This document shows, one piece after another, positions 61,497 to 64,000 of a stretch of DNA of 64,000 nt; within the stretch, counting starts at the first letter, position 1, and every line of letters begins with the position of its first letter. A model generated the notes under the pieces. It worked only from the letters and a program-made list of their open reading frames with translations, did not search any database and was not told the origin of the DNA. This DNA is from Streptomyces sp. NBC_00271. GTDB taxonomy: Bacteria > Actinomycetota > Actinomycetes > Streptomycetales > Streptomycetaceae. The position numbers and the translations under genes were made by a program. The DNA lies in contig NZ_CP108070.1 in assembly GCF_036178845.1 (NCBI RefSeq), forward strand, positions 4,154,001 to 4,218,000, read 5' to 3'.

Positions 61497-64000
61497 CGAC
61501 CACGGTCCAGGCTCCTCCCCCGGCGGCCGTCCGCCCCGTCTCGACCACGTCCGGCCCCCCGCACGGGCCACGGTCCAGGCGCTGGCTGCTGGGGTTCTGG
61601 GCCGTGGTGTTCGTGCTGTTCCTGGCCGTGCACCCCGGACGCATGACGTTCGACACCAAGCTCGGTGTCGTGCTCGACCCGTGGCAGTTCCTGTCCGACC
61701 TGGGTCAGTTGTGGCACGACCGGGGCGGTTTCGGCGGCATCCAGGACCAGTACGTGGGGTACGTCTGGCCGATGCTGCCGTTCTACGGCCTGTGCAAGCT
61801 GATCCACCTCCCGGTGTGGCTGGCGGAACGGCTGTGGCTGTCGATCGTCGTGTCCGTCGCCTTCTGGGGCGCCCTGCGGCTGGCCGAACGGCTGCGGATC
61901 GGGAACGGTTCCTCCCGGCTGCTCGCCGCCGTCGCGTACGCGCTCTGGCCGGTCTTCACGATCGTCGTCGGCTCGACGTCCGCCGCCGCGCTCCCCGGCG
62001 CCCTCCTCCCCTGGGTCCTGCTCCCCCTCACCGACGAGCGCTACAGCGCCCGCGTCGCCGCCCTCCGCTCGGCACTCGTCGTCCCCTTCATGGGCGGCGT
62101 GAACGCGGCGGCCACCCTCGCCTCGCTGCTCCCCGTCGGGCTGTATCTGCTGTCCCGTCCACGTGGACCCCGGCAGCGGAGACTGATCACCTGGTGGGTA
62201 CCGGGCGTGATCCTGGCGACGGCCTGGTGGGTGATCCCGCTGCTGATGCTCGGCGTCTACGGCGAGAACTTCCTCCCGTACGTGGAGACCTCGGGGACCA
62301 CGACCGCCACCATGTCGGCCACGGAGTCCCTGCGCGGCGCCGGGAACTGGGTCGCGTACCTCCACTTCGGCGAGGCCTGGCTGCCGGCCGGCTGGACCGT
62401 CGCCGCCTCGGTGATCGTGATCGTCTGCTCGGCGCTCGCGGCGGGGCTGGGTCTCGCCGGGCTCGCCAGACGTGACATGCCCGAGCGCCGCTGGCTGGTG
62501 CTGACCGTGCTGTCGGTCGCGCTCCTCACCCTCGCGGGGTACGGCGGCGCGTTCGGCGCGCCCTTCCACGGCGTCGTCCAGGACTGGCTGAACGGCTGGC
62601 TGGTCCCCTTCCGCAACATCTACAAGTTCCAGACGGGCCTCGCCCTGGCGCTGGTGTTCGGCCTCGCGCATCTCGTCGGGGTCGCCGCCGAGCCACGCGG
62701 AGCCCGTCCCGTACACGGACGCCGCTACGCGCCCCTCGTCGCGGCCGTGCTGATCCTCCCGGGTCTCGCCTGGCCGTACCTCAACGGGTCGATCCTCAAC
62801 CCGGGTTCCTTCCAGCAGCTCCCCAAGTACTGGCAGACCACCGCCGACTGGCTGAAGAAGTACTCCCCCGACTCCCGTGCCCTCGTCGTCCCCGCCACCG
62901 CGCACGGCCTCTACACCTGGGGCTCCCCCATCGACGAGCCCCTCGACGTGCTCGCCGACTCCCGCTGGGCCGAGCGGGACTACGTCCCCTTCGGCACCCC
63001 CGGCAACCGGCGCGCCATGGACGCCGTCGAGCAAGCGCTCATGACCGGCGGTGACGTCCCCGGCCTCGGCGACTACCTGAGCCGCGCCGGGCTCTACTAC
63101 GTCGTCGTCCGCAACGACCTCGACCCCGACCAGGTCGGTTACGTCCCGACCCAGACCGTGAAGCGGACCCTGGAACAGTCGGGCTACGAGCGCGTCACCG
63201 GCTTCGGACCGGTCGTGACCGGCGGCCGGATCGCCCACCACGCCCCGCTCCAGGTCGAGGGCCTCTACCCGCGCGAGCGCGCCGTCGAGATCTACGAACC
63301 GGCGAGCAACGGCGCACCGCGCCCCGGGCAGGCCGGGCTGAGCGCCATCGCGGACACCGCCGTCGTCTCCGGCGGCCCCGAGGCGCTGCTGCCGCTGGCC
63401 GCCGACCCCGCGATGCGCGGCCGCCCCGCCGTCCTGACCGGCGACAACCATCCCGGCCTCGGCACCGCCGCGGTCCAGGTGGTCGGCGACGGGCTGCGAC
63501 GCGCCGACACCCGCTTCGGCCTGGTCAACTCCAACACCTCGTACACGTACACGCCCGACCAGCGCAACGACAGCGACAGCGCCCAGGACGCCGGCAAGAA
63601 GCCGCACCAGATCCTGCCGACCAAGGGCATCCGGCACCAGACGGTGGCCGAGCTGCGCGGCGCCCGCTCGGTGACCGCGTCCTCCACCGGCAACTGGCTG
63701 TTCCACCTCCCCCAGTACGACCCCGTGAACGCCTTCGACGGCAACCCCGACACCGCGTGGGCGGAGGGCGCGTCCGGTTCCGCGAACGGACAGTGGCTGC
63801 GGATCAGCTTCGAGGGGTCCCTGGACATGCCGAAGTCCTTCAAGGTCACCCCGCTGCCGCAGGACGGCATGCGGTCCGCGGCGACCCGGGTCCGGGTGGA
63901 GACGGAGAAGGGCTCCGCCACCAGCTATCTCGAACCCGACGGCACGACCCAGACCGTCAAGGCACCTGCCGGGTCGACGAGTTGGATGAAGCTGACGATC
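61493..64000 (+). CDS. AftD-like alpha-(1->3)-arabinofuranosyltransferase (DUF3367), 3' truncated
   Basis: 836 codons are open from the ATG at 61493 to the window end. N-terminal GT-C membrane domain: many hydrophobic segments (about 33-390), with acidic motif DTKLGVVLDP after the first helix and FRNIYKFQTGL, typical of the DUF3367/AftD family. A soluble part follows, including an F5/8-type (CBM32-like) carbohydrate-binding domain from about 730 (VTASSTGNW, AFDGNPDTAW). AftD adds alpha-(1,3)-arabinofuranose from decaprenyl-phosphoryl-arabinose in mycobacteria; the acceptor here is unknown. Streptomyces lack arabinogalactan-mycolate. Confidence 0.9.
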   Translation, partial: MTTTVQAPPPAAVRPVSTTSGPPHGPRSRRWLLGFWAVVFVLFLAVHPGRMTFDTKLGVVLDPWQFLSDLGQLWHDRGGFGGIQDQYVGYVWPMLPFYGLCKLIHLPVWLAERLWLSIVVSVAFWGALRLAERLRIGNGSSRLLAAVAYALWPVFTIVVGSTSAAALPGALLPWVLLPLTDERYSARVAALRSALVVPFMGGVNAAATLASLLPVGLYLLSRPRGPRQRRLITWWVPGVILATAWWVIPLLMLGVYGENFLPYVETSGTTTATMSATESLRGAGNWVAYLHFGEAWLPAGWTVAASVIVIVCSALAAGLGLAGLARRDMPERRWLVLTVLSVALLTLAGYGGAFGAPFHGVVQDWLNGWLVPFRNIYKFQTGLALALVFGLAHLVGVAAEPRGARPVHGRRYAPLVAAVLILPGLAWPYLNGSILNPGSFQQLPKYWQTTADWLKKYSPDSRALVVPATAHGLYTWGSPIDEPLDVLADSRWAERDYVPFGTPGNRRAMDAVEQALMTGGDVPGLGDYLSRAGLYYVVVRNDLDPDQVGYVPTQTVKRTLEQSGYERVTGFGPVVTGGRIAHHAPLQVEGLYPRERAVEIYEPASNGAPRPGQAGLSAIADTAVVSGGPEALLPLAADPAMRGRPAVLTGDNHPGLGTAAVQVVGDGLRRADTRFGLVNSNTSYTYTPDQRNDSDSAQDAGKKPHQILPTKGIRHQTVAELRGARSVTASSTGNWLFHLPQYDPVNAFDGNPDTAWAEGASGSANGQWLRISFEGSLDMPKSFKVTPLPQDGMRSAATRVRVETEKGSATSYLEPDGTTQTVKAPAGSTSWMKLTI

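Noticed and set aside
61397-63706. Long minus-strand frame across the AftD-like gene
   Set aside because: Composition is shadow-like, while the plus frame from 61493 shows membrane helices and the DUF3367/CBM features.
1-64000. tRNA, rRNA, CRISPR, prophage or complete IS element
   Set aside because: No transposase, integrase, repeat-spacer pattern or cloverleaf-like sequence was recognised while reading both strands; short RNAs could still be missed.

Overview
High-GC actinobacterial chromosome segment, almost certainly Streptomyces. The base composition, GTG/TTG starts, AGGAG-type ribosome sites, many Tat and lipoprotein signals, and the gene order fabD-fabH-acpP-fabF followed by a DUF3145 gene and then an SCO2400-type protein all match the core S. 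coelicolor-like arrangement. No rRNA, tRNA, CRISPR array or complete insertion sequence was seen. Both window edges cut genes: fabD lacks its 5' end and the AftD-like gene lacks its 3' end.

Region 1 (1-4.1 kb) is the type II fatty acid synthase operon and DUF3145. Region 2 (4.3-20.4 kb) is mixed. It holds an SGNH lipoprotein, an aldose epimerase, a GH3 beta-glucosidase divergent from a TetR gene, RidA-like, 3-hydroxyisobutyrate-dehydrogenase-like and LysR genes, and a secreted pyroglutamyl-peptidase homologue with Ser in place of the nucleophilic Cys. It also holds an EI24 membrane protein, an M14 carboxypeptidase, an ohr gene broken by a small dispersed repeat, and a reductase divergent from a MarR gene. 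Region 3 (20.6-32.4 kb) is a sugar-acid and sugar-uptake locus: enolase-superfamily dehydratase, Zn alcohol dehydrogenase, U32-like protein, ChvE-GguA-GguB type ABC importer and secreted aldose epimerase, then an aminotransferase with a long Met/Pro/Gln tail.

Region 4 (32.5-45.6 kb) is accessory in character: NmrA-like reductase, orphan solute-binding lipoprotein, XRE regulator, OsmC protein, two secreted intradiol dioxygenases, a DUF2637 membrane protein in an AT-richer patch, an ECF sigma/carotenoid oxygenase/membrane protein operon with an ECF-type promoter, VOC, DinB and FMN hydroxy-acid oxidase genes, and a DUF4232 lipoprotein. Region 5 (45.9-56.5 kb) is a plant-polysaccharide (arabinan/arabinogalactan) module: GH35, GH51, GH43, a CUT1 ABC importer, an SMP-30 lactonase and an IclR regulator. 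Region 6 (56.6-64 kb) holds PucR, DUF2613, DUF3068, a GT4 glycosyltransferase, a methyltransferase and an AftD-like arabinofuranosyltransferase, a set reminiscent of a mycobacterial envelope cluster.

Regions 3 and 5 may be tied together. A GTTCGAAATTTCGAAC-like motif lies upstream of the IclR gene, the arabinan ABC operon, the dehydratase/dehydrogenase operon and the U32-like gene, so one IclR protein could control uptake, lactonase, dehydrogenase and dehydratase steps. A dispersed 30-40 bp element (core GCGCAGTTCCCCGCGCCCCT) occurs at least seven times, always between genes.
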